From assembly GCA_964643355.1 (NCBI GenBank), contig CAZXPW010000006.1, positions 58,790 to 122,789 of the forward strand: 64,000 nucleotides of DNA. The letters are read 5' to 3'. Below, piece by piece: positions 1 through 7,674 of this stretch. Below the pieces are notes generated by a model that was not told where the DNA came from, ran no database searches, and saw nothing but the letters and a program-made list of their open reading frames with translations. This stretch comes from FEN-1350 sp964643355 (lineage in GTDB: Bacteria > Planctomycetota > Phycisphaerae > Sedimentisphaerales > Anaerohalosphaeraceae). Numbering within the stretch: position 1 is the stretch's first letter; every line of letters begins with the position of its first letter. A program made the translations under genes and the position numbers.

Positions 1-1056
1 TTGGAGAGCCAGTGTCGGAACGCCAATCGTTTTCCGGCTTTCCAGCACAACCGAGATCCCGGCCATGGCCCCCGGAACCACCTCGGACGGGGGATCTTTG
101 AGAAGGGCCTTGATTTCGAAGGTTCGCAGCTTGGGTTGGATTGTCGGGCTCTTATACGAAATGGGAATCAAACCTACATCGGCAGACGAAACCGTGATCT
201 TCATGGGTGTCTGCCCAAGAACAATCCGCGGATAGTAATGGGATGGGATCATCGCCGAGACTTCGACCAGCGAGGGATCTTCAATCCGGAAGACCGGTTG
301 GCCGGGAGACCCCATCTCTCCGGGTTCGAGCATTTTCATGCTGATACGCCCGCTGATCGGGGCATAGATCACCGAATCGGCGAGGTCTTTTTGGGAGATC
401 GCCAAGGCAACCTCTGCCTGTTTTTGCCGTTCGTTCATCAGATCCACTTGCGCTTCGGCCACTCGAAGCATGGCCTGCGTTTGCCGGAAGCGCGATTGCT
501 GTTGTTCGAAAGCATCCGGAGTAACGGCCTTCTGTTCGAGCAGCCGTTCAAACCGGCGATAGTCCAATTCGGCCTTTTCAAAGTCGGCCCTACTTCGCTC
601 CAGGCCGGCCACCGCTTCCCGCTGAGCACACCGCGCAACGGCCAGGTCCAGCGTCTGGAGTTGTACGGCTTTTTCGATCTTCAGGGAATCGGTTGCGAAA
701 AGCCGGGTTTGACCGGCAACCACCGTATCGCCTTCATCGACGAACAGAGATTCGACGACTCCGGGGATTCGGGGGGAGACCATCGCCGTGTTTTTCGCTT
801 CGACCGTGCCCTGAACCTCGATTCGTTGTTCAAACAGCCGAATTTGGGCGCTCGTGGTCGCCACGGGGACTTTGGATCGCGATTGTCCCGACGGCGACGA
901 AGTTGCCTGGTTTTCCGAGACGGAACCGGAAGCCAAAACCGCCGAAGAGGGCCGAAATTTCCAGGCCGTCCCCGCGGCCACCACGGCCAACAGGGCAACC
1001 GCCGCAATTCCAATGGTTTTCCATTTGTGTTGTTTGTTCTTCGGTTTGGTATTCAT
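1..1056 (-). CDS. RND efflux periplasmic adaptor (MFP/HlyD family), 3' end missing
   Basis: This is the membrane-fusion subunit that links an inner-membrane RND pump to a TolC-type channel. The frame is open for 352 residues and leaves the window before a stop. Residues 13-32 form one hydrophobic anchor. A lipoyl-type half motif (VSPRIPGVVESLFVDEGD) lies near residues 93-110. Residues 130-225 are a long alpha-helical hairpin rich in A, E, Q and R. The second lipoyl half (IYAPISGRISMKMLEPGE) begins near 230 and is followed by beta-barrel sequence. The ATG at 1056 overlaps the stop of the upstream TolC-like gene in an ATGA, so the two are translationally coupled. The pump gene is expected just beyond the left edge. 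An open plus-strand frame over the same bases is a shadow. Confidence 0.93.
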   Translation of the reverse strand, partial: MNTKPKNKQHKWKTIGIAAVALLAVVAAGTAWKFRPSSAVLASGSVSENQATSSPSGQSRSKVPVATTSAQIRLFEQRIEVQGTVEAKNTAMVSPRIPGVVESLFVDEGDTVVAGQTRLFATDSLKIEKAVQLQTLDLAVARCAQREAVAGLERSRADFEKAELDYRRFERLLEQKAVTPDAFEQQQSRFRQTQAMLRVAEAQVDLMNERQKQAEVALAISQKDLADSVIYAPISGRISMKMLEPGEMGSPGQPVFRIEDPSLVEVSAMIPSHYYPRIVLGQTPMKITVSSADVGLIPISYKSPTIQPKLRTFEIKALLKDPPSEVVPGAMAGISVVLESRKTIGVPTLALQ

Positions 1057-2453
1057 AACGAACTCGTTTCTGGATTTTCGGTATGATCGACCGGCGAAAG
1101 TCCCATTGTCTGCCGCAATGCGGCTACGCCGACTTGATATTGGTATTCCGCCATTAAAAGCCCCATTTGCGCCTGATCCAATCGGGATTGGATTGACAGC
1201 AATTCGCTTGCATGAACCAGTCCTTCCTTCCATCGGGACTGCGTTTCCTCAAACTGACCGCGAACAGCGGCCAGATTCTTTTCCGCCAACACCCGATTGT
1301 TTTGCGTCGATTGCAGGTTGGTCTGGGCCTTGAGCACTTCGACCATCATCGACAGAGTCTGCTGCTCCCGTTGGAGGAAGGCCTTTTCCCGGCCTTTTTT
1401 CGCCGCTTCGTAGTCACTGATATTGGCAAATCCATTGAAAACGGAAATCGCTCCTGAAATCCCCGCCGTCCAATATCGCGGGGTATCCAACATCGAATCC
1501 GAAGTCGTGGTCTGCGTGGCAAATCCGAACAGCCGCGGCAGGAATGCCGAGATTGCGAGTTTGACCTTCTCTTCCTCGATCGCAACCGCGCGATCGGCAA
1601 TCGCCAGTTGAGGATGGAGCAGGAGGGCCTGATAGATCAAATCCTCAACGGAACCCTGAGGGGCCGGATTGGAAGCGGCCGATCCCAGAGTGATTTCCGC
1701 CACCGGCGACAGCCCCATGGCCAACAATAGATCCGCTTTGGCCTGTCGCAGGGTAATGCGAGTTTCGTCCAGGTCGTTTCGACGCGCCTGGACCAGAACC
1801 GCGGCTTCATCGGCCTGCCAGGGACTCAGTATTCCCTCCCGTGAAAATTCCCGAAGATTTTGTTCCAGCGATTCGGCCGCGGAAAGCTGGCTTTCCAGGG
1901 CTTTCTCCGATTCCTGAAGGGACAGACAATAATAGTATTGCCCGGTCACCTGCAACAGGATCATCTGGCGCGTATAGTCGCGAACGAGATCGGCGATTTC
2001 TTCGCCTCGTGCATACATTGAATATAAAAACCAGGTGGAAGGATCAAAGATCGCGGCCTGGATGTTCCAAGTCATTTCGCGGACGCGTTTGTCGTGCATG
2101 GCCAGCGACATGTTTCCGAACTTCATCAAGGGGTTGGGATCCCATGCCACATAATTATACTTGAATTGAACAGATGGCAGAAAGTACGAGAAACTGACCT
2201 GACGATTCAACTGCGCGATTCTCCGGTCGATCTCGGCGGCTTTCAAGTCCAGATTATTCCGCAGGGCATAACGAATACAATCCTCAAGAGAGAACACTGG
2301 CGTTTCGGTCTTGGCCGCTTCCGTTCGTTGATCCAATTGCCGTCTGAACTCCTCGGCTTGTTGAAGGCGAACCGTACCTCCTTCAAAGTCCGCACATCCG
2401 AACAGCCACACCATCCAGAAGATGCCCGTCCACAGGCGGATTTTATTGCACAT
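1053..2453 (-). CDS. TolC-like outer-membrane efflux lipoprotein
   Basis: Outer-membrane factor of a tripartite exporter, 466 residues from the chosen start. The N-terminus is a lipoprotein signal ending in the lipobox LFGC at residues 17-20. The body holds two repeated TolC (OEP) units of long amphipathic helices, for example the segments near IRYALRNNLDLKAAEID and ALLLHPQLAIADRAVAIEE. A longer frame to 2513 exists, but the ATG at 2453 gives the lipobox at the normal distance and has a G-rich ribosome site just upstream. It starts 11 bp inside the end of the TetR gene and overlaps the adaptor start by 4 bp, so regulator, channel and adaptor form one operon. The exported substrate cannot be read from sequence. 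Confidence 0.92.
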   Translation of the reverse strand: MCNKIRLWTGIFWMVWLFGCADFEGGTVRLQQAEEFRRQLDQRTEAAKTETPVFSLEDCIRYALRNNLDLKAAEIDRRIAQLNRQVSFSYFLPSVQFKYNYVAWDPNPLMKFGNMSLAMHDKRVREMTWNIQAAIFDPSTWFLYSMYARGEEIADLVRDYTRQMILLQVTGQYYYCLSLQESEKALESQLSAAESLEQNLREFSREGILSPWQADEAAVLVQARRNDLDETRITLRQAKADLLLAMGLSPVAEITLGSAASNPAPQGSVEDLIYQALLLHPQLAIADRAVAIEEEKVKLAISAFLPRLFGFATQTTTSDSMLDTPRYWTAGISGAISVFNGFANISDYEAAKKGREKAFLQREQQTLSMMVEVLKAQTNLQSTQNNRVLAEKNLAAVRGQFEETQSRWKEGLVHASELLSIQSRLDQAQMGLLMAEYQYQVGVAALRQTMGLSPVDHTENPETSSL

Positions 2454-3081
2454 GTTCGTGCCCCCCCCACCCCATGCCGTTGAAAAAGAGCGATTCGATT
2501 GCGGGCAATCCATGATCCATGGAGATCAATTGCGGATAACTAACCGCGGAAAAGGCCATCGATTCCAGCATGCCGCTTAAAGCCACCGCCACCGAAACGG
2601 CGTGACAGGGACGGAAAATTTTTCGCTCAACCCCGGACTGAATCAGCGCCGTGAGCCGATCCTGGATATCCAGCCGCATCCGTTCGATTGTCTGATCCAA
2701 CGAGGGAGCCAAAACCATGGACAGACGGTTAACCTCGGCCAGGTATAAACGAACGACTTCCTTATGCTGGACAAAAAGTTGCTGATGGGCTTGGATGAAT
2801 CGGCGAATAATCTGATCTTCCGTTTCCGGACTTTCGAGAATTGGAACCAGAAAATCCATAATTTTGCGGCTGCAATCCAAGATCATCTCGGCATAAAGGG
2901 CTTCTTTGCTGGGAAAGAAATTGTATAGAGTCCCCGTGGCAAACTCCGTCGTTTCCGCAATTTCCTGCATGGAAACATTATGAAACCCCTTTTCGGCAAA
3001 TAATTTCTTTGCACCGGCCACAATTTCTTCTTTGTGCCGAAGCCGTTCGCGCTCTTTTCGAGATAATGAACCTGGGTCCAT
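2443..3081 (-). CDS. TetR/AcrR-family transcriptional regulator
   Basis: A 212-residue one-component repressor. The N-terminal helix-turn-helix spans roughly residues 20-66 and has the typical TetR pattern (AKKLFAEKGFHNVSMQEIA, then TGTLYNFFPSKEALY). The C-terminal two thirds are helical and should form the ligand-binding and dimer domain. It is first in an operon with a TolC-like channel and an RND adaptor, so it probably represses its own efflux system and is released by an exported compound. A clear promoter with two copies of a 12-bp motif lies upstream (separate entries). The effector is unknown. Confidence 0.93.
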   Translation of the reverse strand: MDPGSLSRKERERLRHKEEIVAGAKKLFAEKGFHNVSMQEIAETTEFATGTLYNFFPSKEALYAEMILDCSRKIMDFLVPILESPETEDQIIRRFIQAHQQLFVQHKEVVRLYLAEVNRLSMVLAPSLDQTIERMRLDIQDRLTALIQSGVERKIFRPCHAVSVAVALSGMLESMAFSAVSYPQLISMDHGLPAIESLFFNGMGWGGHEHVQ

Positions 3082-3111
3082 GAATTCTCAATCCTAAAAA
3101 TGAAGAACAAG

Positions 3112-3143
3112 TCATCATATGAACGAAAATTCATTATATGAAT
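3112..3143 (-). promoter_or_regulatory. Probable TetR operator: two 12-bp direct repeats over the -10 box
   Basis: The minus strand carries TTCATATAATGA (3142-3131) and TTCATATGATGA (3123-3112), identical except at one base and 19 bp apart start to start. The first copy is the core of a 15-bp palindrome (ATTCAT, 3 bp, ATGAAT at 3129-3143) and covers the -10 box. The second contains the 8-bp palindrome TCATATGA and lies near the expected transcript start. This placement fits autorepression by the adjacent TetR protein. Confidence 0.55.
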
Positions 3144-3161
3144 GCGAAATCTTGATATCAA
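3133..3161 (-). promoter_or_regulatory. Promoter of the tetR-efflux operon
   Basis: On the minus strand TTGATA (3161-3156) and TATAAT (3138-3133) are separated by exactly 17 bp, an almost ideal sigma70-type promoter. It lies about 50 bp upstream of the tetR ATG. The -35 box is part of the perfect palindrome TTGATATCAA. Confidence 0.75.
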
Positions 3162-3212
3162 CATAAATTTCTGGAGGTCTCAATAAAGGGAAAAGTATTA
3201 TGCAATCGGAAA

Positions 3213-4118
3213 TTATGAACCGATTTCTGCGTCCTGTGACGAAACCCTCGCGGAAGCTTTGGAAGCATCCACGGACGCATCGGGACGAACAATCAGGTTT
3301 TTCGCTTTTGGAAAAGTGAAACCATCCCGGCCTTCAACCAGCGCAGCCCCAAACTGAAGCATTGCATCATTGCCATCACGATCTACGGACACGGGGGGGA
3401 TGAATAGATTGGCCAACGCGCCTTTGAGATTGCCCCAGAAACCTTCCTTTTCCTCCGCACCGATGACCGAAGCCACTTCGACGAGCATAGTCGGTTTGTC
3501 CTGAGGATCTGTTTTGCGAAAAACCAGGGTATTGACCCGCGCGACAAGTTGATCCGAACGATTGGCGTAATCGTATTGACCGTCTTTGGGTTTGATATTG
3601 TAAAGGCCGATCGTGACGGGACTTTTATTGCCTCCTCGATTAAAATGGACTCGCACGGTCGAGACCTCGTTGCATCCTTTGACAATCCGGCCGGTCACCT
3701 CCACCGAACCATACCCGCGGCCTTCCAGCTTGATATAATCCAGCATATTGGTCATCGGCTTTCCGGCTTTGGTTGATGATCGCCAGAATTCGATCAGGGC
3801 ATTGGGCTCATAGGTGCTGGTGTGGCTGCCGTCTCCCTGAAGATCGAATTCGCACACAACCCGGAAATCCTTGCGATTCATATCCCGCCGAAACGACAAA
3901 ATTCTCGCACTTTGTTGATTATCCGGGCTGCTGACGCTATCGACCAGCGTAGGTGAAACCAGCGGGACAAAATACATCAGGGTCTCGGCGTTATTCGGGC
4001 TGGAAGCGGGGTCCGTCGCCAGATTGATGGTCGGTCCGACTGTTTCGGGGGTGGCAAATACCCACCCTCCACACCCGAGGGACACAATCCAAGCCGTCAT
4101 TAAAAAACCGCATTTCAC
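3213..4118 (-). CDS. Secreted hypothetical protein
   Basis: A 301-residue protein with a probable Sec signal peptide (hydrophobic stretch near residues 4-22, cleavage likely near VFA). The mature part is predicted beta-rich, with no catalytic motif I recognise. A segment near residues 190-215 contains a duplex of R/K and D residues, and another (GFWGNLKGALANLFIPP) looks amphipathic. I do not recognise a family. It lies upstream of tetR in the same orientation, but tetR has its own promoter in between, so shared function is not implied. A GAGG-type ribosome site precedes the ATG. Confidence 0.8.
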   Translation of the reverse strand: MKCGFLMTAWIVSLGCGGWVFATPETVGPTINLATDPASSPNNAETLMYFVPLVSPTLVDSVSSPDNQQSARILSFRRDMNRKDFRVVCEFDLQGDGSHTSTYEPNALIEFWRSSTKAGKPMTNMLDYIKLEGRGYGSVEVTGRIVKGCNEVSTVRVHFNRGGNKSPVTIGLYNIKPKDGQYDYANRSDQLVARVNTLVFRKTDPQDKPTMLVEVASVIGAEEKEGFWGNLKGALANLFIPPVSVDRDGNDAMLQFGAALVEGRDGFTFPKAKNLIVRPDASVDASKASARVSSQDAEIGS

Positions 4119-4358
4119 TCGATCATTCCTCTAACCATCAGGCATCCTAACCCCCCGAACTTTCAGTCCCGAATGTTCCATCGGTACCAAAGGCGGTATT
4201 CTATCCAAGAATGGTGGTTCTACCAACAGAAATCCAAATTGTTCGGAAGATTTTCCTTTCTACACTATCGGCCTACGATTTGAAATTGACTGAATATTCG
4301 TTTAAATTTTGCAAAAAAGGGAATTTTGATACCGAGAACGGGTTTTTTGATCTGGGAC

Positions 4359-4385
4359 TTGAAAAAACGCGGGATCTTGTACAAT
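4359..4385 (+). promoter_or_regulatory. Candidate promoter, possibly giving a leaderless mRNA
   Basis: TTGAAA (4359-4364) and TACAAT (4380-4385) are 15 bp apart, short but usable. The -10 box ends only 6 bp before the ATG at 4392 and no Shine-Dalgarno sequence is visible, so the transcript could begin at or next to the start codon. Confidence 0.4.
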
Positions 4386-4391
4386 AGCGGC

Positions 4392-6236
4392 ATGGAAACT
4401 ATACGACCGATAAAAGAAGTTCGTATCCTCCGAGACCGCGTGGAACGGGAATTTTTGCCGAAGGTCCGACACCCCTCGCGATACATCGGCGGCGAGATCA
4501 ACCAGATCCGCAAGGATCTGACCGCCTGTGATGTGCGGATTGCGCTGTGCTTTCCAGATATCTACGAGGTCGCGATGAGTTATACGGGATTGGCGATTCT
4601 GTACGAAGCCCTCAATGACATGGAAGGCGTTGCGGCGGAGCGAGTCTTCGCCCCCTGGATCGACGCCGAACCGATTTTGCGTCAGCAGCAGATACCGTTG
4701 TTCACGCTGGAGTCGATGGCGGCGGTGCGCGATTTTGACCTGGTCGGATATAGCTTGACGAACGAACTGTGTTACACCAACCTGCTGAATACGCTCGATT
4801 TGGCCGGAGTCCCAATCCGTGCGAAAGACCGTACGGAGTACGATCCGATTGTGGTGGTCGGAGGCCAAGCGGCCAACTGTGCCGAGCCGATCGCCGAGTT
4901 TGTTGACCTATTTGTATTGGGTGATGGGGAACAGGCGGCTGTCCATTTGGTTCGCTGCTTTCGAGATTGCCGAGAGCGGGGGACGGGGCGAAACAACTTT
5001 TTGTTGACCGCCGCCAAAACTCTTCCTTTCGTCTATGTGCCCTCGCTCTATCGAGTGGAATACACGGGTCCATCCATCCGATCGGTCGAACCCCTTATTC
5101 CGGATCTGATTGTACGACGAACGAACGCCGTTGTGGAGGATCTAAATGCCTGTCCGGCCCCCCGACGGCCCCTTGTGCCGTTTGTCGAGGCGATCCATGA
5201 TCGGATCGCCATTGAAGTCATGCGAGGTTGTCCTGGTCGGTGTCGTTTCTGTCAGGCGAGTTTTTGTCGAAGACCCATACGCTGTCGCAGTCCGCAGACG
5301 ATCGTCGAACTGGCAAAATCTCAATACGCCGCGACGGCCTTCGATACCATCGGCCTGTTGAGTTTATCCACGGCTGATTATCCGCAGTTGGAAGAATTGG
5401 TCCTGCGCCTGAACGAATACTTTGCCCCGTTGCATGTGGGTCTTTCGCTTCCAAGCTTGAAAGTTCAACAGCAGTTGCGTCTTTTACCGAAACTGATGAC
5501 TTCGGTTCGCAAAGGCGGCCTGACAATCGCCATTGAGGCCGCCAGCGAACGATTGCGCAATATTCTCAACAAGCCCATTTCCAACGAGGACATGTTCGCG
5601 GCGGTTGACGCGGCTTATCACGCCGGATTTCAGCAGGTGAAACTCTACTTCATGGTCGGTCTTCCGGGAGAGACTCAGGACGACATCGTCCAGATCGTGG
5701 ACCTGTCGTACGCGATTGCCAAACGACGAAAGCCGATTTCCGGCCGGAACGCCGATATTCATGCAGCCGTCAGTTGGCTGGTTCCCAAACCCCACACTCC
5801 TTTCGGCCGGCTGGGGCAAAAATCCCGCGACTACTTCGTCGCAGCGCGGCAGGCCCTTCTGGACCGTAAGAAAGAGCTGGCCGCCCGATGCGTCGCCCTG
5901 AAATTTCATACCCTCGACCTGAGCATCTTGGAAACGGTTCTGGGGCGAGGCGATCGTCGTTTGGCCGATGTGATCGAAACCGCATGGCACAACGGCGCAA
6001 AGTTCGATTTGTGGAATGAGTGTTTCCAACTGGAACGATGGCGACAGGCCTTCGCACAACACGGGATGGAGCTGGATGCGGCGGCTCAGCGTTCCTTTGG
6101 GCCCGAAGAGATTTTGCCATGGGACCATCTGGGGGGACCCGAAAAAGAGACCCTTTTGAATCACTACCTGCAAGCCATGCGGCAGGTCGAAAGGCGGAAC
6201 GGGCCCGATCCTTCTATCGCTAATCCGGATAGGTAA
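4392..6236 (+). CDS. Radical SAM protein with B12-binding-like N-terminus (TIGR03960-type)
   Basis: A 614-residue protein. The N-terminal 230 residues look like the B12-binding-like domain of this family (IALCFPDIYEVAMSYTGL near residue 45; VVVGGQAANCAEPIAEFVD near 150). The radical SAM cluster motif is CPGRCRFC (CxxxCxxC) at about residue 275, followed by the TIM-barrel core (AIEAASERLRNILNKPI; LYFMVGLPGETQDD). In many bacteria this protein is fused to or next to a DUF2344 partner (TIGR03936); none is present here. The ATG at 4392 was chosen because the conserved domain starts soon after and a promoter lies just upstream. An upstream in-frame start at 4326 would include the promoter. The last 17 bp overlap the convergent LOG gene. 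The exact reaction is unknown. Confidence 0.88.
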   Translation: METIRPIKEVRILRDRVEREFLPKVRHPSRYIGGEINQIRKDLTACDVRIALCFPDIYEVAMSYTGLAILYEALNDMEGVAAERVFAPWIDAEPILRQQQIPLFTLESMAAVRDFDLVGYSLTNELCYTNLLNTLDLAGVPIRAKDRTEYDPIVVVGGQAANCAEPIAEFVDLFVLGDGEQAAVHLVRCFRDCRERGTGRNNFLLTAAKTLPFVYVPSLYRVEYTGPSIRSVEPLIPDLIVRRTNAVVEDLNACPAPRRPLVPFVEAIHDRIAIEVMRGCPGRCRFCQASFCRRPIRCRSPQTIVELAKSQYAATAFDTIGLLSLSTADYPQLEELVLRLNEYFAPLHVGLSLPSLKVQQQLRLLPKLMTSVRKGGLTIAIEAASERLRNILNKPISNEDMFAAVDAAYHAGFQQVKLYFMVGLPGETQDDIVQIVDLSYAIAKRRKPISGRNADIHAAVSWLVPKPHTPFGRLGQKSRDYFVAARQALLDRKKELAARCVALKFHTLDLSILETVLGRGDRRLADVIETAWHNGAKFDLWNECFQLERWRQAFAQHGMELDAAAQRSFGPEEILPWDHLGGPEKETLLNHYLQAMRQVERRNGPDPSIANPDR

Positions 6237-6921
6237 TTGTCTTTTTGAGGCCCGTCGGCTCCGAAAGGCCCGAACGACCGTGGGTTTTGTAAAAATCCGT
6301 CAGGATCCGGACGACATCCTGGGGATCGTCGACCACCGTAAAGACATCCAAATCCTGACGGTCGATATAGAGATGTTTTTGATGCAGGGATTCGGAGAGC
6401 CAATCGATCAACCCCTGCCAGAATTCGCTGCCCATCAAGATCACGGGGAAGTAGGCCTGCTTGAGGGTCTGGATCAGAACCATCGCCTCGAACATTTCGT
6501 CCAATGTCCCATATCCGCCGGGCATGACGACAAAACCGTTGGCGTACTTGAGAAACATCACCTTGCGGCAGAAGAAATACCGGAAGTGGAGAGAGAGATT
6601 CTGATAGACATTCGGGATTTGTTCATGCGGCAATTCGATATTCAGTCCGACGCTTTTTCCGCCGGCTTCCCGGGCGCCTCGGTTGGCGGCCTCCATGATT
6701 CCGCCGCCACCGCCGGTGATGATCGCAAATCCGTCCTTGGACAGTTTAAAAGCGGTCTCGCGAGCCAGTTCATAATATTTGGTTCCCGGTTTGGTCCGGG
6801 CCGATCCGAAAATCGACACCGCCGGCCCGATCGTCGAAAGTTCTTCAAACCCTTCCACGAACTCGGCCATGATTCGAAAGATCCGCCATGGCTCTTCTGT
6901 CGGCATTCGATTGTCGGTCAT
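6220..6921 (-). CDS. LOG-family (TIGR00730) nucleotide phosphoribohydrolase
   Basis: A 233-residue Rossmann-type protein of the lysine-decarboxylase-like family. The fingerprint PGGYGTLDE (PGGxGTxxE) is present at about residue 135, with the upstream nucleotide-binding stretch GGGGGIMEAANRGA. Family members hydrolyse cytokinin riboside or AMP-type monophosphates to a free base and ribose 5-phosphate; bacterial roles are mostly nucleotide salvage or unknown. The ATG at 6921 is preceded by GAGGTG; a GTG at 6942 would add seven residues. Its 3' end overlaps the end of the convergent radical SAM gene by 17 bp. Confidence 0.9.
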   Translation of the reverse strand: MTDNRMPTEEPWRIFRIMAEFVEGFEELSTIGPAVSIFGSARTKPGTKYYELARETAFKLSKDGFAIITGGGGGIMEAANRGAREAGGKSVGLNIELPHEQIPNVYQNLSLHFRYFFCRKVMFLKYANGFVVMPGGYGTLDEMFEAMVLIQTLKQAYFPVILMGSEFWQGLIDWLSESLHQKHLYIDRQDLDVFTVVDDPQDVVRILTDFYKTHGRSGLSEPTGLKKTITYPD

Positions 6922-6993
6922 AGACACCTCGCGCAATATCACCGTCTTTAGTACGAACGATATCGGACAAAATCCGCCGTGGAATAACCGGGA

Positions 6994-7674
6994 TTACCCT
7001 TGTTCCGGCCGATGGGCGCTGGGACAGTGCTTGACGATAGAACAGGAATCACAATCCGGTTTCCGGGCTTTACAGGTATAACGGCCGTGAAAAATCAGCA
7101 CATTACTAAACAGAGTCCATCCGCCGAATTTCTCGCGGGGGACGACTTCCATCAGATCAAACTCGAGCTTGACAGGGTCGTTTTGGTCCGATAACTCTAG
7201 TCGGCGAGACAATCGGATGACATGCGTGTCACAGGTAATGGCCGGCTGGCCATAACAGTTCCCGAGAATACAATTGGCGGTTTTGCGGCCCACGCCAGGC
7301 AAGGTAATCAGTTCGTCCAGAATGTTCGGAACCCGGCCATTGAATTTCTCCAACAGGACACGACAGGCCCCCTGGATATTTTTGGCCTTGTTGCGGAAAA
7401 AACCGGTGCTTCGGATGGCGTCTTCGATATCGCGAATGTCGGCGTCGGCGAAATCCTTTGGCCCCGGATACCGCCGAAATAACTCCGGAGTCACCTGATT
7501 CACCCGGTCGTCGGTACATTGAGCCGAAAGGATTGTCGCGATCAGAAGCTGAAAGGCGTCGGCGTGGATCAGTTCGGTTTTCGCCCCGGGATAAGTTTTT
7601 ACCAGAATCGGGAAGATGTTCAGGACACGCTCTTTGGCGGCTTGGAAGTCAAATCCTTTTTTTGTTTTGGCCAT
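6994..7674 (-). CDS. nth: Endonuclease III
   Basis: DNA glycosylase/AP lyase of base excision repair, removing oxidised pyrimidines; 226 residues, normal length. The helix-hairpin-helix LPGVGRKTAN carries the catalytic lysine, and the catalytic aspartate is in TCDTHVIRLSRRL. The C-terminal cysteines follow the C-x6-C-x2-C-x5-C pattern of the 4Fe-4S loop. Its ATG overlaps the stop of the upstream dsbD-like gene by one base (TAATG), which implies translational coupling. Confidence 0.97.
   Translation of the reverse strand: MAKTKKGFDFQAAKERVLNIFPILVKTYPGAKTELIHADAFQLLIATILSAQCTDDRVNQVTPELFRRYPGPKDFADADIRDIEDAIRSTGFFRNKAKNIQGACRVLLEKFNGRVPNILDELITLPGVGRKTANCILGNCYGQPAITCDTHVIRLSRRLELSDQNDPVKLEFDLMEVVPREKFGGWTLFSNVLIFHGRYTCKARKPDCDSCSIVKHCPSAHRPEQG

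Noticed and set aside
1..1086. Long plus-strand open frame at the left edge
   Set aside because: It is the mirror of the minus-strand RND adaptor, whose protein motifs are clear.
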